A stretch of 64,000 nt of DNA from Steromphala cineraria. Its lineage: Eukaryota > Mollusca > Gastropoda > Trochida > Trochidae. Position 1 is the first letter of the stretch; every line of letters begins with the position of its first letter. Made by a program: the position numbers and the translations under genes. A model generated the notes under the pieces. It ran no database searches, was not told where the DNA came from, and worked only from the letters and a program-made list of their open reading frames with translations. Shown one piece after another: positions 11,579-25,514 of the stretch. The stretch lies in the NCBI GenBank assembly GCA_916613615.1, contig OU744730.1, positions 1,674,001 to 1,738,000 of the forward strand, in the 5' to 3' direction.

Positions 11579-14500
11579 ACTCTGGATTAAACATACGAGA
11601 CACTGATATTACTGGTAGAAACACAAGGCTGGTTCAGTGGAGACTCTAAGTTAAATCAAACATACGAGTCTGATATTACTGGTAGAAACACAAGACTGGT
11701 TCAGTGGAGACTCTAAGTTAAATCAAACATACGAGTCTGATATTACTGGTAGAAACACAAGACTGGTTCAGTGCACACTCTAAGTTAAATCAAACATACG
11801 AGTCTGATATTACTGGTAGAAACACAAGACTGGTTCAGTGGAGACTCTAAGTTAAATCAAACATACGAGTCTGATATTACTGGTAGAAACACAAGACTGG
11901 TTCAGTGCACACTCTAAGTTAAATCAAACATACGAGTCTGATATTACTGGTAGAAACACAAGGCTGGTTCAGTGGAGACTCTAAGTTAAATCAAACATAC
12001 GAGTCTGATATTACTGGTAGAAACACAAGACTCGTTCAGTGCACACTCTAAGTTAAATCAAACATACGAGTCTGATATTACTGGTAGAAACACAAGGCTG
12101 GTTCAGTGGAGACTCTAAGTTAAATCAAACATACGAGTCTGATATTACTGGTAGAAACACAAGACTGGTTCAGTGGAGACTCTAAGTTAAATCAAACATA
12201 CGAGTCTGATATTACTGGTAGAAACACAAGACTGGTTCAGTGGAGACTCTAAGTTAAATCAAACATACGAGTCTGATATTACTGGTAGAAACACAAGGCT
12301 GGTTCAGTGGAGACTCTAAGTTAAATCAAACATACGAGTCTGATATTACTGGTAGAAACACAAGACTGGTTTAGTGGAGACTCTAAGTTAAATCAAACAT
12401 ACGAGTCTGATATTACTGGTAGAAACACAAGACTGGTTCAGTGGAGACTCTAAGTTAAATCAAACATACGAGTCTGATATTACTGGTAGAAACACAAGAC
12501 TGGTTCAGTGGAGACTCTAAGTTAAATCAAACATACGAGACACTGATATTACTGGTAGAAACACAAGACTGGTTCAGTGGAGACTCTAAGTTAAATCAAA
12601 CATACGAGTCTGATATTACTGGTAGAAACACAAGACTGGTTCAGTGGAGACTCTAAGTTAAATCAAACATACGAGTCTGATATTACTGGTAGAAACACAA
12701 GGCTGGTTCAGTGGAGACTCTAAGTTAAATCAAACATACGAGTCTGATATTACTGGTAGAAACACAAGACTGGTTCAGTGGAGACTCTAAGTTAAATCAA
12801 ACATACGAGTCTGATATTACTGGTAGAAACACAAGACTGGTTCAGTGGAGACTCTAAGTTAAATCAAACATACGAGTCTGATATTACTGGTAGAAACACA
12901 AGACTGGTTCAGTGGAGACTCTAAGTTAAATCAAACATACGAGACACTGATATTACTGGTAGAAACACAAGACTGGTTCAGTGGAGACTCTAAGTTAAAT
13001 CAAACATACGAGTCTGATATTACTGGTAGAAACACAAGACTGGTTCAGTGGAGACTCTAAGTTAAATCAAACATACGAGTCTGATATTACTGGTAGAAAC
13101 ACAAGACTGGTTCAGTGGAGACTCTAAGTTAAATCAAACATACGAGTCTGATATTACTGGTAGAAACACAAGGCTGGTTCAGTGGAGACTCTAAGTTAAA
13201 TCAAACATACGAGTCTGATATTACTGGTAGAAACACAAGACTGGTTCAGTGGAGACTCTAAGTTAAATCAAACATACGAGTCTGATATTACTGGTAGAAA
13301 CACAAGACTGGTTCAGTGCACACTCTAAGTTAAATCAAACATATGAGACACTGATATTACTGGTAGAAACACAAGACTGGTTCAGTGCACACTCTAAGTT
13401 AAATCAAACATACGAGTCTGATATTACTGGTAGAAACACAAGACTGGTTCAGTGCACACTCTAAGTTAAATCAAACATACGAGTCTGATATTACTGGTAG
13501 AAACACAAGGCTGGTTCAGTGGAGACTCTAAGTTAAATCAAACATACGAGTCTGATATTACTGGTAGAAACACAAGACTGGTTCAGTGGAGACTCTAAGT
13601 TAAATCAAACATACGAGTCTGATATTACTGGTAGAAACACAAGACTGGTTCAGTGGAGACTCTAAGTTAAATCAAACATACGAGTCTGATATTACTGGTA
13701 GAAACACAAGACTGGTTCAGTGCACACTCTAAGTTAAATCAAACATACGAGTCTGATATTACTGGTAGAAACACAAGACTGGTTCAGTGGAGACTCTAAG
13801 TTAAATCAAACATACGAGTCTGATATTACTGGTAGAAACACAAGACTGGTTCAGTGCACACTCTAAGTTAAATCAAACATACGAGTCTGATATTACTGGT
13901 AGAAACACAAGACTGGTTCAGTGGAGACTCTAAGTTAAATCAAACATACGAGTCTGATATTACTGGTAGAAACACAAGGCTGGTTCAGTGGAGACTCTAA
14001 GTTAAATCAAACATACGAGTCTGATATTACTGGTAGAAACACAAGACTGGTTCAGTGCACACTCTAAGTTAAATCAAACATACGAGTCTGATATTACTGG
14101 TAGAAACACAAGACTGGTTCAGTGGAGACTCTAAGTTAAATCAAACATACGAGACACTGATATTACTGGTAGAAACACAAGACTGGTTCAGTGTAGACTC
14201 TAAGTTAAATCAAACATACGAGTCTGATATTACTGGTAGAAACACAAGACTGGTTCAGTGGAGACTCTAAGTTAAATCAAACATACGAGTCTGATATTAC
14301 TGGTAGAAACACAAGGCTGGTTCAGTGGAGACTCTAAGTTAAATCAAACATACGAGTCTGATATTACTGGTAGAAACACAAGACTGGTTCAGTGGAGACT
14401 CTAAGTTAAATCAAACATACGAGTCTGATATTACTGGTAGAAACACAAGGCTGGTTCAGTGCACACTCTAAGTTAAATCAAACATACGAGTCTGATATTA

Positions 14501-17500
14501 CTGGTAGAAACACAAGACTGGTTCAGTGGAGACTCTAAGTTAAATCAAACATACGAGTCTGATATTACTGGTAGAAACACAAGGCTGGTTCAGTGCACAC
14601 TCTAAGTTAAATCAAACATACGAGTCTGATATTACTGGTAGAAACACAAGACTGGTTCAGTGGAGACTCTAAGTTAAATCAAACATACGAGTCTGATATT
14701 ACTGGTAGAAACACAAGACTGGTTCAGTGGAGACTCTAAGTTAAATCAAACATACGAGTCTGATATTACTGGTAGAAACACAAGGCTGGTTCAGTGCACA
14801 CTCTAAGTTAAATCAAACATACGAGTCTGATATTACTGGTAGAAACACAAGACTGGTTCAGTGGAGACTCTAAGTTAAATCAAACATACGAGTCTGATAT
14901 TACTGGTAGAAACACAAGACTGGTTCAGTGGAGACTCTAAGTTAAATCAAACATACGAGTCTGATATTACTGGTAGAAACACAAGACTGGTTCAGTGGAG
15001 ACTCTAAGTTAAATCAAACATACGAGTCTGATATTACTGGTAGAAACACAAGACTGGTTCAGTGGAGACTCTAAGTTAAATCAAACATACGAGTCTGATA
15101 TTACTGGTAGAAACACAAGACTGGTTCAGTGCACACTCTAAGTTAAATCAAACATACGAGTCTGATATTACTGGTAGAAACACAAGACTGGTTCAGTGGA
15201 GACTCTAAGTTAAATCAAACATACGAGTCTGATATTACTGGTAGAAACACAAGACTGGTTCAGTGCACACTCTAAGTTAAATCAAACATACGAGTCTGAT
15301 ATTACTGGTAGAAACACAAGACTGGTTCAGTGGAGACTCTAAGTTAAATCAAACATACGAGTCTGATATTACTGGTAGAAACACAAGACTGGTTCAGTGG
15401 AGACTCTAAGTTAAATCAAACATACGAGTCTGATATTACTGGTAGAAACACAAGACTGGTTCAGTGCACACTCTAAGTTAAATCAAACATACGAGTCTGA
15501 TATTACTGGTAGAAACACAAGACTGGTTCAGTGCACACTCTAAGTTAAATCAAACATACGAGTCTGATATTACTGGTAGAAACACAAGACTGGTTCAGTG
15601 GAGACTCTAAGTTAAATCAAACATACGAGTCTGATATTACTGGTAGAAACACAAGACTGGTTCAGTGGAGACTCTAAGTTAAATCAAACATACGAGTCTG
15701 ATATTACTGGTAGAAACACAAGACTGGTTCAGTGGAGACTCTAAGTTAAATCAAACATACGAGTCTGATATTACTGGTAGAAACACAAGACTGGTTCAGT
15801 GCACACTCTAAGTTAAATCAAACATACGAGTCTGATATTACTGGTAGAAACACAAGACTGGTTCAGTGGAGACTCTAAGTTAAATCAAACATACGAGTCT
15901 GATATTACTGGTAGAAACACAAGACTGGTTCAGTGGAGACTCTAAGTTAAATCAAACATACGAGTCTGATATTACTGGTAGAAACACAAGACTGGTTCAG
16001 TGCACACTCTAAGTTAAATCAAACATACGAGTCTGATATTACTGGTAGAAACACAAGACTGGTTCAGTGGAGACTCTAAGTTAAATCAAACATACGAGTC
16101 TGATATTACTGGTAGAAACACAAGACTGGTTCAGTGGAGACTCTAAGTTAAATCAAACATACGAGTCTGATATTACTGGTAGAAACACAAGGCTGGTTCA
16201 GTGCACACTCTAAGTTAAATCAAACATACGAGTCTGATATTACTGGTAGAAACACAAGACTGGTTCAGTGGAGACTCTAAGTTAAATCAAACATACGAGT
16301 CTGATATTACTGGTAGAAACACAAGGCTGGTTCAGTGCACACTCTAAGTTAAATCAAACATACGAGTCTGATATTACTGGTAGAAACACAAGACTGGTTC
16401 AGTGGAGACTCTAAGTTAAATCAAACATACGAGTCTGATATTACTGGTAGAAACACAAGACTGGTTCAGTGCACACTCTAAGTTAAATCAAACATACGAG
16501 TCTGATATTACTGGTAGAAACACAAGACTGGTTCAGTGGAGACTCTAAGTTAAATCAAACATACGAGTCTGATATTACTGGTAGAAACACACGGCTGGTT
16601 CAGTTGAGACTCTAAGTTAAATCAAACATACGAGTCTGATATTACTGGTAGAAACACAAGACTGGTTCAGTGGAGACTCTAAGTTAAATCAAACATACGA
16701 GTCTGATATTACTGGTAGAAACACAAGACTGGTTCAGTGGAGACTCTAAGTTAAATCAAACATACGAGTCTGATATTACTGGTAGAAACACAAGACTGGT
16801 TCAGTGGAGACTCTAAGTTAAATCAAACATACGAGTCTGATATTACTGGTAGAAACACAAGACTGGTTCAGTGGAGACTCTAAGTTAAATCAAACATACG
16901 AGTCTGATATTACTGGTAGAAACACAAGACTGGTTCAGTGCACACTCTAAGTTAAATCAAACATACGAGTCTGATATTACTGGTAGAAACACAAGACTGG
17001 TTCAGTGGAGACTCTAAGTTAAATCAAACATACGAGTCTGATATTACTGGTAGAAACACAAGACTCGTTCAGTGCACACTCTAAGTTAAATCAAACATAC
17101 GAGTCTGATATTACTGGTAGAAACACAAGACTGGTTCAGTGGAGACTCTAAGTTAAATCAAACATACGAGTCTGATATTACTGGTAGAAACACAAGGCTG
17201 GTTCAGTGGAGACTCTAAGTTAAATCAAACATACGAGTCTGATATTACTGGTAGAAACACAAGACTGGTTCAGTGCACACTCTAAGTTAAATCAAACATA
17301 CGAGTCTGATATTACTGGTAGAAACACAAGGCTGGTTCAGTGGAGACTCTAAGTTAAATCAAACATACGAGACACTGATATTACTGGTAGAAACACAAGA
17401 CTGGTTCAGTGCACACTCTAAGTTAAATCAAACATACGAGTCTGATATTACTGGTAGAAACACAAGACTGGTTCAGTGGAGACTCTAAGTTAAATCAAAC

Positions 17501-20500
17501 ATACGAGTCTGATATTACTGGTAGAAACACAAGACTGGTTCAGTGGAGACTCTAAGTTAAATCAAACATACGAGACACTGATATTACTGGTAGAAACACA
17601 AGACTGGTTCAGTGGAGACTCTAAGTTAAATCAAACATACGAGTCTGATATTACTGGTAGAAACACAAGACTCGTTCAGTGCACACTCTAAGTTAAATCA
17701 AACATACGAGTCTGATATTACTGGTAGAAACACAAGACTGGTTCAGTGGAGACTCTAAGTTAAATCAAACATACGAGTCTGATATTACTGGTAGAAACAC
17801 AAGGCTGGTTCAGTGGAGACTCTAAGTTAAATCAAACATACGAGTCTGATATTACTGGTAGAAACACAAGGCTGGTTCAGTGCACACTCTAAGTTAAATC
17901 AAACATACGAGTCTGATATTACTGGTAGAAACACAAGACTGGTTCAGTGGAGACTCTAAGTTAAATCAAACATACGAGTCTGATATTACTGGTAGAAACA
18001 CAAGGCTGGTTCAGTGGAGACTCTAAGTTAAATCAAACATACGAGTCTGATATTACTGGTAGAAACACAAGGCTGGTTCAGTGCACACTCTAAGTTAAAT
18101 CAAACATACGAGTCTGATATTACTGGTAGAAACACAAGACTGGTTCAGTGGAGACTCTAAGTTAAATCAAACATACGAGTCTGATATTACTGGTAGAAAC
18201 ACAAGGCTGGTTCAGTGCACACTCTAAGTTAAATCAAACATACGAGTCTGATATTACTGGTAGAAACACAAGACTGGTTCAGTGGAGACTCTAAGTTAAA
18301 TCAAACATACGAGTCTGATATTACTGGTAGAAACACAAGACTGGTTCAGTGGAGACTCTAAGTTAAATCAAACATACGAGTCTGATATTACTGGTAGAAA
18401 CACAAGACTGGTTCAGTGGAGACTCTAAGTTAAATCAAACATACGAGTCTGATATTACTGGTAGAAACACAAGACTGGTTCAGTGCACACTCTAAGTTAA
18501 ATCAAACATACGAGTCTGATATTACTGGTAGAAACACAAGGCTGGTTCAGTGGAGACTCTAAGTTAAATCAAACATACGAGTCTGATATTACTGGTAGAA
18601 ACACAAGGCTGGTTCAGTGGAGACTCTAAGTTAAATCAAACATACGAGTCTGATATTACTGGTAGAAACACAAGACTGGTTCAGTGCAGACTCTAAGTTA
18701 AATCAAACATACGAGACACTGATATTACTGGTAGAAACACAAGGCTGGTTCAGTGGAGACTCTAAGTTAAATCAAACATACGAGTCTGATATTACTGGTA
18801 GAAACACAAGACTGGTTCAGTGCACACTCTAAGTTAAATCAAACATACGAGTCTGATATTACTGGTAGAAACACAAGACTGGTTCAGTGGAGACTCTAAG
18901 TTAAATCAAACATACGAGTCTGATATTACTGGTAGAAACACAAGGCTGGTTCAGTGCACACTCTAAGTTAAATCAAACATACGAGTCTGATATTACTGGT
19001 AGAAACACAAGGCTGGTTCAGTGGAGACTCTAAGTTAAATCAAACATACGAGTCTGATATTACTGGTAGAAACACAAGGCTGGTTCAGTGCACACTCTAA
19101 GTTAAATCAAACATACGAGACACTGATATTACTGGTAGAAACACAAGACTGGTTCAGTGCACACTCTAAGTTAAATCAAACATACGAGTCTGATATTACT
19201 GGTAGAAACACAAGACTGGTTCAGTGGAGACTCTAAGTTAAATCAAACATACGAGTCTGATATTACTGGTAGAAACACAAGACTCGTTCAGTGCACACTC
19301 TAAGTTAAATCAAACATACGAGACACTGATATTACTGGTAGAAACACAAGACTGGTTCAGTGCACACTCTAAGTTAAATCAAACATACGAGTCTGATATT
19401 ACTGGTAGAAACACAAGACTGGTTCAGTGGAGACTCTAAGTTAAATCAAACATACGAGTCTGATATTACTGGTAGAAACACAAGACTGGTTCAGTGCACA
19501 CTCTAAGTTAAATCAAACATACGAGTCTGATATTACTGGTAGAAACACAAGGCTGGTTCAGTGCACACTCTAAGTTAAATCAAACATACGAGTCTGATAT
19601 TACTGGTAGAAACACAAGACTGGTTCAGTGCACACTCTAAGTTAAATCAAACATACGAGTCTGATATTACTGGTAGAAACACAAGGCTGGTTCAGTGCAC
19701 ACTCTAAGTTAAATCAAACATACGAGACACTGATATTACTGGTAGAAACACAAGACTCGTTCAGTGGAGACTCTAAGTTAAATCAAACATACGAGTCTGA
19801 TATTACTGGTAGAAACACAAGGCTGGTTCAGTGGAGACTCTAAGTTAAATCAAACATACGAGTCTGATATTACTGGTAGAAACACAAGGCTGGTTCAGTG
19901 CACACTCTAAGTTAAATCAAACATACGAGACACTGATATTACTGGTAGAAACACAAGACTGGTTCAGTGCACACTCTAAGTTAAATCAAACATACGAGTC
20001 TGATATTACTGGTAGAAACACAAGACTGGTTCAGTGGAGACTCTAAGTTAAATCAAACATACGAGTCTGATATTACTGGTAGAAACACAAGACTCGTTCA
20101 GTGCACACTCTAAGTTAAATCAAACATACGAGACACTGATATTACTGGTAGAAACACAAGACTGGTTCAGTGCACACTCTAAGTTAAATCAAACATACGA
20201 GTCTGATATTACTGGTAGAAACACAAGACTGGTTCAGTGGAGACTCTAAGTTAAATCAAACATACGAGTCTGATATTACTGGTAGAAACACAAGACTGGT
20301 TCAGTGCACACTCTAAGTTAAATCAAACATACGAGTCTGATATTACTGGTAGAAACACAAGGCTGGTTCAGTGGAGACTCTAAGTTAAATCAAACATACG
20401 AGTCTGATATTACTGGTAGAAACACAAGACTGGTTCAGTGCACACTCTAAGTTAAATCAAACATACGAGACACTGATATTACTGGTAGAAACACAAGACT

Positions 20501-22456
20501 AGTTCAGTGGAGACTCTAAGTTAAATCAAACATACGAGACACTGATATTACTGGTAGAAACACAAGACTGGTTCAGTGGAGACTCTAAGTTAAATCAAAC
20601 ATACGAGTCTGATATTACTGGTAGAAACACAAGACTGGTTCAGTGGAGACTCTAAGTTAAATCAAACATACGAGTCTGATATTACTGGTAGAAACACAAG
20701 ACTGGTTCAGTGGAGACTCTAAGTTAAATCAAACATACGAGTCTGATATTACTGGTAGAAACACAAGGCTGGTTCAGTGCACACTCTAAGTTAAATCAAA
20801 CATACGAGTCTGATATTACTGGTAGAAACACAAGACTGGTTCAGTGGAGACTCTAAGTTAAATCAAACATACGAGTCTGATATTACTGGTAGAAACACAA
20901 GACTGGTTCAGTGGAGACTCTAAGTTAAATCAAACATACGAGTCTGATATTACTGGTAGAAACACAAGACTGGTTCAGTGGAGACTCTAAGTTAAATCAA
21001 ACATACGAGTCTGATATTACTGGTAGAAACACAAGACTGGTTCAGTGGAGACTCTAGGTTAAATCAAACATACGAGACACTGATATTACTGGTAGAAACA
21101 CAAGGCTGGTTCAGTGGAGACTCTAAGTTAAATCAAACATACGAGTCTGATATTACTGGTAGAAACACAAGACTGGTTCAGTGGAGACTCTAAGTTAAAT
21201 CAAACATACGAGTCTGATATTACTGGTAGAAACACAAGACTGGTTCAGTGGAGACTCTAAGTTAAATCAAACATACGAGTCTGATATTACTGGTAGAAAC
21301 ACAAGACTGGTTCAGTGCACACTCTAAGTTAAATCAAACATACGAGTCTGATATTACTGGTAGAAACACAAGACTGGTTCAGTGGAGACTCTAAGTTAAA
21401 TCAAACATACGAGTCTGATATTACTGGTAGAAACACAAGACTGGTTCAGTGGAGACTCTAAGTTAAATCAAACATACGAGTCTGATATTACTGGTAGAAA
21501 CACAAGGCTGGTTCAGTGCACACTCTAAGTTAAATCAAACATACGAGTCTGATATTACTGGTAGAAACACAAGGCTGGTTCAGTGGAGACTCTAAGTTAA
21601 ATCAAACATACGAGACACTGATATTACTGGTAGAAACACAAGACTGGTTCAGTGCACACTCTAAGTTAAATCAAACATACGAGTCTGATATTACTGGTAG
21701 AAACACAAGGCTGGTTCAGTGCACACTCTAAGTTAAATCAAACATACGAGTCTGATATTACTGGTAGAAACACAAGACTGGTTCAGTGGAGACTCTAAGT
21801 TAAATCAAACATACGAGTCTGATATTACTGGTAGAAACACAAGGCTGGTTCAGTGCACACTCTAAGTTAAATCAAACATACGAGACACTGATATTACTGG
21901 TAGAAACACAAGACTCGTTCAGTGGAGACTCTAAGTTAAATCAAACATACGAGACACTGATATTACTGGTAGAAACACAAGACTCGTTCAGTGCACACTC
22001 TAAGTTAAATCAAACATACGAGACACTGATATTACTGGTAGAAACACAAGACTGGTTCAGTGGAGACTCTAAGTTAAATCAAACATACGAGTCTGATATT
22101 ACTGGTAGAAACACAAGGCTGGTTCAGTGGAGACTCTAAGTTAAATCAAACATACGAGTCTGATATTACTGGTAGAAACACAAGACTCGTTCAGTGCACA
22201 CTCTAAGTTAAATCAAACATACGAGACACTGATATTACTGGTAGAAACACAAGACTGGTTCAGTGGAGACTCTAAGTTAAATCAAACATACGAGACACTG
22301 ATATTACTGGTAGAAACACAAGACTGGTTCAGTGGAGACTCTAAGTTAAATCAAACATACGAGTCTGATATTACTGGTAGAAACACAAGACTGGTTCAGT
22401 GGAGACTCTAAGTTAAATCAAACATACGAGTTACTGATATTACTGGTAGAAACACA
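11579..22456 (+). repeat. 67 bp satellite array, roughly 160 copies
   Basis: A single head-to-tail array of about 10.9 kb. The unit is 67 bp and contains TAAGTTAAATCAAACATACG, then CTGATATTACTGGTAGAAAC, then a TTCAGTG core. A minority variant with GAGACACTG in place of GAGTCTG is 69 bp. Other diagnostic sites are GGAGAC/GCACAC, AGACTGG/AGGCTGG and AGACTCG. The first unit (about 11,579) and the last (ending near 22,456 in GAGTTACTG) are diverged, as expected at array edges. Groups of units repeat: the variant order from 19,078 recurs from about 19,888 for eight units at an offset of 810 bp, which equals 12 units. Every frame is closed by stop codons, so it does not encode protein. Confidence 0.97.
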
Positions 22457-22969
22457 AGGCTGCAAGCGTGGACTAGAGTCACATTATGGTGTTATGGTAT
22501 GATCAAGTCAATCTGCCCTTTGCTTAAAGATGAAATTCTGGCGACAGTTTCCGGAAGAGTATACTTGTTCCTTAAAGGAGTAAGTTTTCATATAAGAAAC
22601 ATATCTAGGCATAGACCAATCATTCAGTATTCATAAACATTATTATTCAATCATATGATACCACAAAAAGACTGCATATATCATTCCATAGGTGGATAAT
22701 GGGTAACTGAGTGAAAGATAATTTGTAAAAACATAATTCAACTCAATGCGTGATTAATGCATCAATTAACAAATATGTTTTAAATTCCATACATTGACAT
22801 TATATCTTTTGGCCAATCATTGATTAGGTTTGACAATTCTAGTTTCGAGAGGGTCCTTTGACTGGTTGAATTTTTCAAAGTTATAAGTCACTGCACACAA
22901 CCTCTAGGGAACAGTGTTTTACTATGCTAACATTTCAGTATCATTTTCTCTATTGTCCCTTGTTATATT
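22457..22969. other. Satellite flank, no gene called
   Basis: A frame of about 40 codons runs from roughly 22,461 to 22,579 and ends next to a donor-like GTAAGT. Its acceptor side falls inside the last satellite unit, so this is not called an exon. The remainder is AT-rich and featureless. Confidence 0.3.
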
Positions 22970-23650
22970 ATGTTTACAGCCTCGCATGCACTCTTACAGA
23001 ACAAGAATGGAAAACCATTCATCATATCCCATTCCGTGCATATGTTGACAGTAAATTACTATGGTTCCAACACAGTATCATTTACAGAATATTACCCACA
23101 AACGAACTCTTATATAAAAGGCAATACACAGACAACAAAATATGTGACCTATGCCAAAAGGAAACTGAATAAATAATACATTTATTTTATGAATGCATAA
23201 AAGTTAGACACATTTGGAGCGACTTAGAGGATTGGATCAAGGCTAAGACAGGAACTAAGTTAGAATTCACAAAACCAAAAATACTATTTGGCTACTATGA
23301 AAAGCGTAATGATGTTGTATATCTTCTTATCAATACAACCAAATTCAATATTTATAAATGCAAACTTTCAAAACGATCACCTAATTTTCAGTATGTTAAA
23401 CGAGATATAACAAACACATATTATATTGACAAATATTTATCATCCTCAACATGTGACTACACCAAATTCATGAAATACTGGTCTTTATGCCATTGCCTAT
23501 TCAACTAATCCCTTAAAACTCCTGTTTACAGCCCAAATAATATACTTTATATTGTTATATTAGTCACATTTGAATGTCTATTGTGTTTTGAACAAATATA
23601 CGCTTTTTTTGTAAACATTGTACCTGTTGAAAAGAAATAAAATTAATAAA
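22970..23650 (+). mobile_element. LINE 3' fragment (zinc-knuckle end)
   Basis: The frame reading TEQEWKTIHH, then LPTNELLYK, then CDLC...HLFYEC matches the C-terminal connector and CCHC-type zinc knuckle of L1/Tx1-like LINE ORF2. It is the same region seen near 2,090-2,230 in the first LINE. A TAA at 23,170-23,172 interrupts the knuckle; the same frame then continues to TAA at 23,506-23,508. An A/T-rich 3' end with AATAAA-like words finishes near 23,650. The element is 5'-truncated and dead. Confidence 0.8.
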
Positions 23651-24779
23651 AAATATATTATGTTATCAAATTGGCTTCATTTTAGAATAAAAAACCTTCA
23701 ACTATCCATTCGTTTATATATAACCCACTTCTAATATAACACTTAGGATTTAACATGACTGGAAACTTCAGAGGTTTTATGAGACGGCCTTCTAATTCAT
23801 AAAGATGTAAAAGAATCGAAGCTGTGAAACACAATATTCGTCTTTCAACCATAAGGGTTCCTGAGGAACGGAAAAAGTAGAACAGGGAGTAATCGAGCCT
23901 CTGAACAAACCCGTTTTCTATATTTAACCTATAGGTCCGCCCCAGGTAGAACGTGCACGTCCCCAGTTCTAGGGCTCTGCAATGTTGTAACAAAGTAAAT
24001 ATAACACACCTCAGGTAGTGCAATAATCACAAAATATCGCATATTGCTTTATATACTATTGCAACACATGAGCTTTACACTGCACTATTGCAATACTAAA
24101 ATTGGTGCAATATTAGGCACGACCTAAGTTTATATCATAAAAAGCTTTACCAGTTGAAAGCCGACAAGCCTACACGGTGTATTAGATTACTGAAGTTGAC
24201 AGTCAGATCCGGGTAGCTCATCAGTGACGCTGTATAGTTTGCGAGTTCTCGAACTTGTCAGACACGACTAGGGCAGCACAGTGATAGGACGGGTTCTGAA
24301 GTTTGCAGAATTATTCTTTATAGAAAAGTACTGTTAATTCTGAGAAGTAGCTGTCGTAAAAGCAACCTAAATTCTGAAGGCAGATATATGTTTTACTGAC
24401 AGAAACGTCCAGGACTTAAATACAACGTTTGTTACAGAAGTAAAGAGAGAAAGAAGAAGACTTTCAGACATATTCAAACAAATCAAGTTCTGTGGTCGCG
24501 ACTCTTCTATTCACACTGAAAGGAGGAAACCTGGCAACTGTATGTTTTGAATAGATACTTTCAGGAGAATTGTAAGGTACGTTCGTTCATTGCATTGTTA
24601 TTTGAAACATATGTTAAGTTTATCTGTGAAGATAAATTAGTTTGTTTTACTTTATAACAGGAATATCATATATCCTCAGGGGGGACACAACGCAGTAACT
24701 GATGAAAGAGACTGTCTTTAGCGGAAAAGCGGAAAAATTTAAAACGTAGTTTAGCGTCCCCCCACTATGGGTATGGCCA
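23651..24779. other. No gene called; possible non-coding exon end
   Basis: A 113-codon minus-strand frame (23,682-24,023) shows no recognisable domain and is probably chance. Sequence around 24,160-24,577 is less AT-rich than its surroundings and ends at a donor-like AAG/GTACGT at about 24,577. It could be a 5' untranslated exon, but nothing in the window confirms that. Confidence 0.3.
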
Positions 24780-25085
24780 AGATAGCGTCGGCGAATTTAA
24801 AGGGGGCGCGGCATAACGGCTTAGCGTCCCTCCGTGAAGGCATCGAGTGTACGGAGTCGATAAGCGATCCAATGAAAATCGGTGAATGGATAACCGAATA
24901 GCGTCAGTCGGGACACGGGGAGGCGTGGCCTATCGGTTGAGAGTTCGGAGTCGATAGACGCAAGGAGTGAACCAATGAAGAGTCGGTCGAGGGGTGGGGC
25001 GCGGCCTATCGGTTGAGTGTCCTCCAAGCGACGACATCGAGAGTTCGGAGTCGATAGACGCAAGGAGTGAACAAATGCCGGAGTG
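24780..25085 (+). repeat. GC-rich, CpG-dense 100 bp tandem triplication
   Basis: Three units of about 100 bp share TTCGGAGTCGATAGACGCAA (24,943 and 25,043; diverged near 24,851) and GCGGCCTATCGGTTGAG variants. Two units carry a CCAAT word. In this AT-rich window the CpG density is conspicuous. It may be an unmethylated regulatory island or a decayed GC-rich minisatellite; no adjoining gene is evident. Confidence 0.75.
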
Positions 25086-25514
25086 TGCGGGCCGGCAGAA
25101 ATGGCAAACAGATTGAACCTGTTGTTTTAGCATGTCCGTCAGTTTTAGTATTTTAGCATTGATTATCCTGTTTTAGTTGTTTTTGTGTACTATAGATTAA
25201 GACGTTGAACACATGATCATGGTGCAGATCTGAAAATCCAAGCTGGGATTTCCCCGAACCGTGATGCACGCACAGTCTTGCCGTAGGCCGAATTCGGGTC
25301 AATTTTGACGCCGTTATCAATTTTCAAAACGTGATAGAGGAATAATTAATTCGGTGACCCCCAAATATTTTATTATATATAAATATGATATATTGTAATC
25401 ATGTCTGAAGTTTTCATAAAATCGTTGAAATCATAAATAATAAATTTAACGTATTAGGGGTGTAAAAGATGAATATAAAATCAGTATATTGAAATTAAAT
25501 TCCTCCTGATATTC

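Noticed and set aside
11579..22456. Hammerhead ribozyme in the 67 bp unit (CTGATAT, short stem, GAAAC)
   Set aside because: The conserved G and A after CTGAT are replaced by A and T in every unit seen, stem II would be only 3 bp, and no NUH cleavage triplet precedes the stem. The minority variant disrupts it further.
11579..22456. CRISPR-like array
   Set aside because: No unique spacers; the whole 67 bp is repeated. Eukaryotic context.
23682..24023. 113-codon minus-strand frame
   Set aside because: No domain, no splice context and mixed composition; left as a gap note.
25245..25254. GGGATTTCCC kappaB site as a stand-alone feature
   Set aside because: A single 10-mer with no adjacent gene; expected by chance at this scale, so only mentioned in passing.
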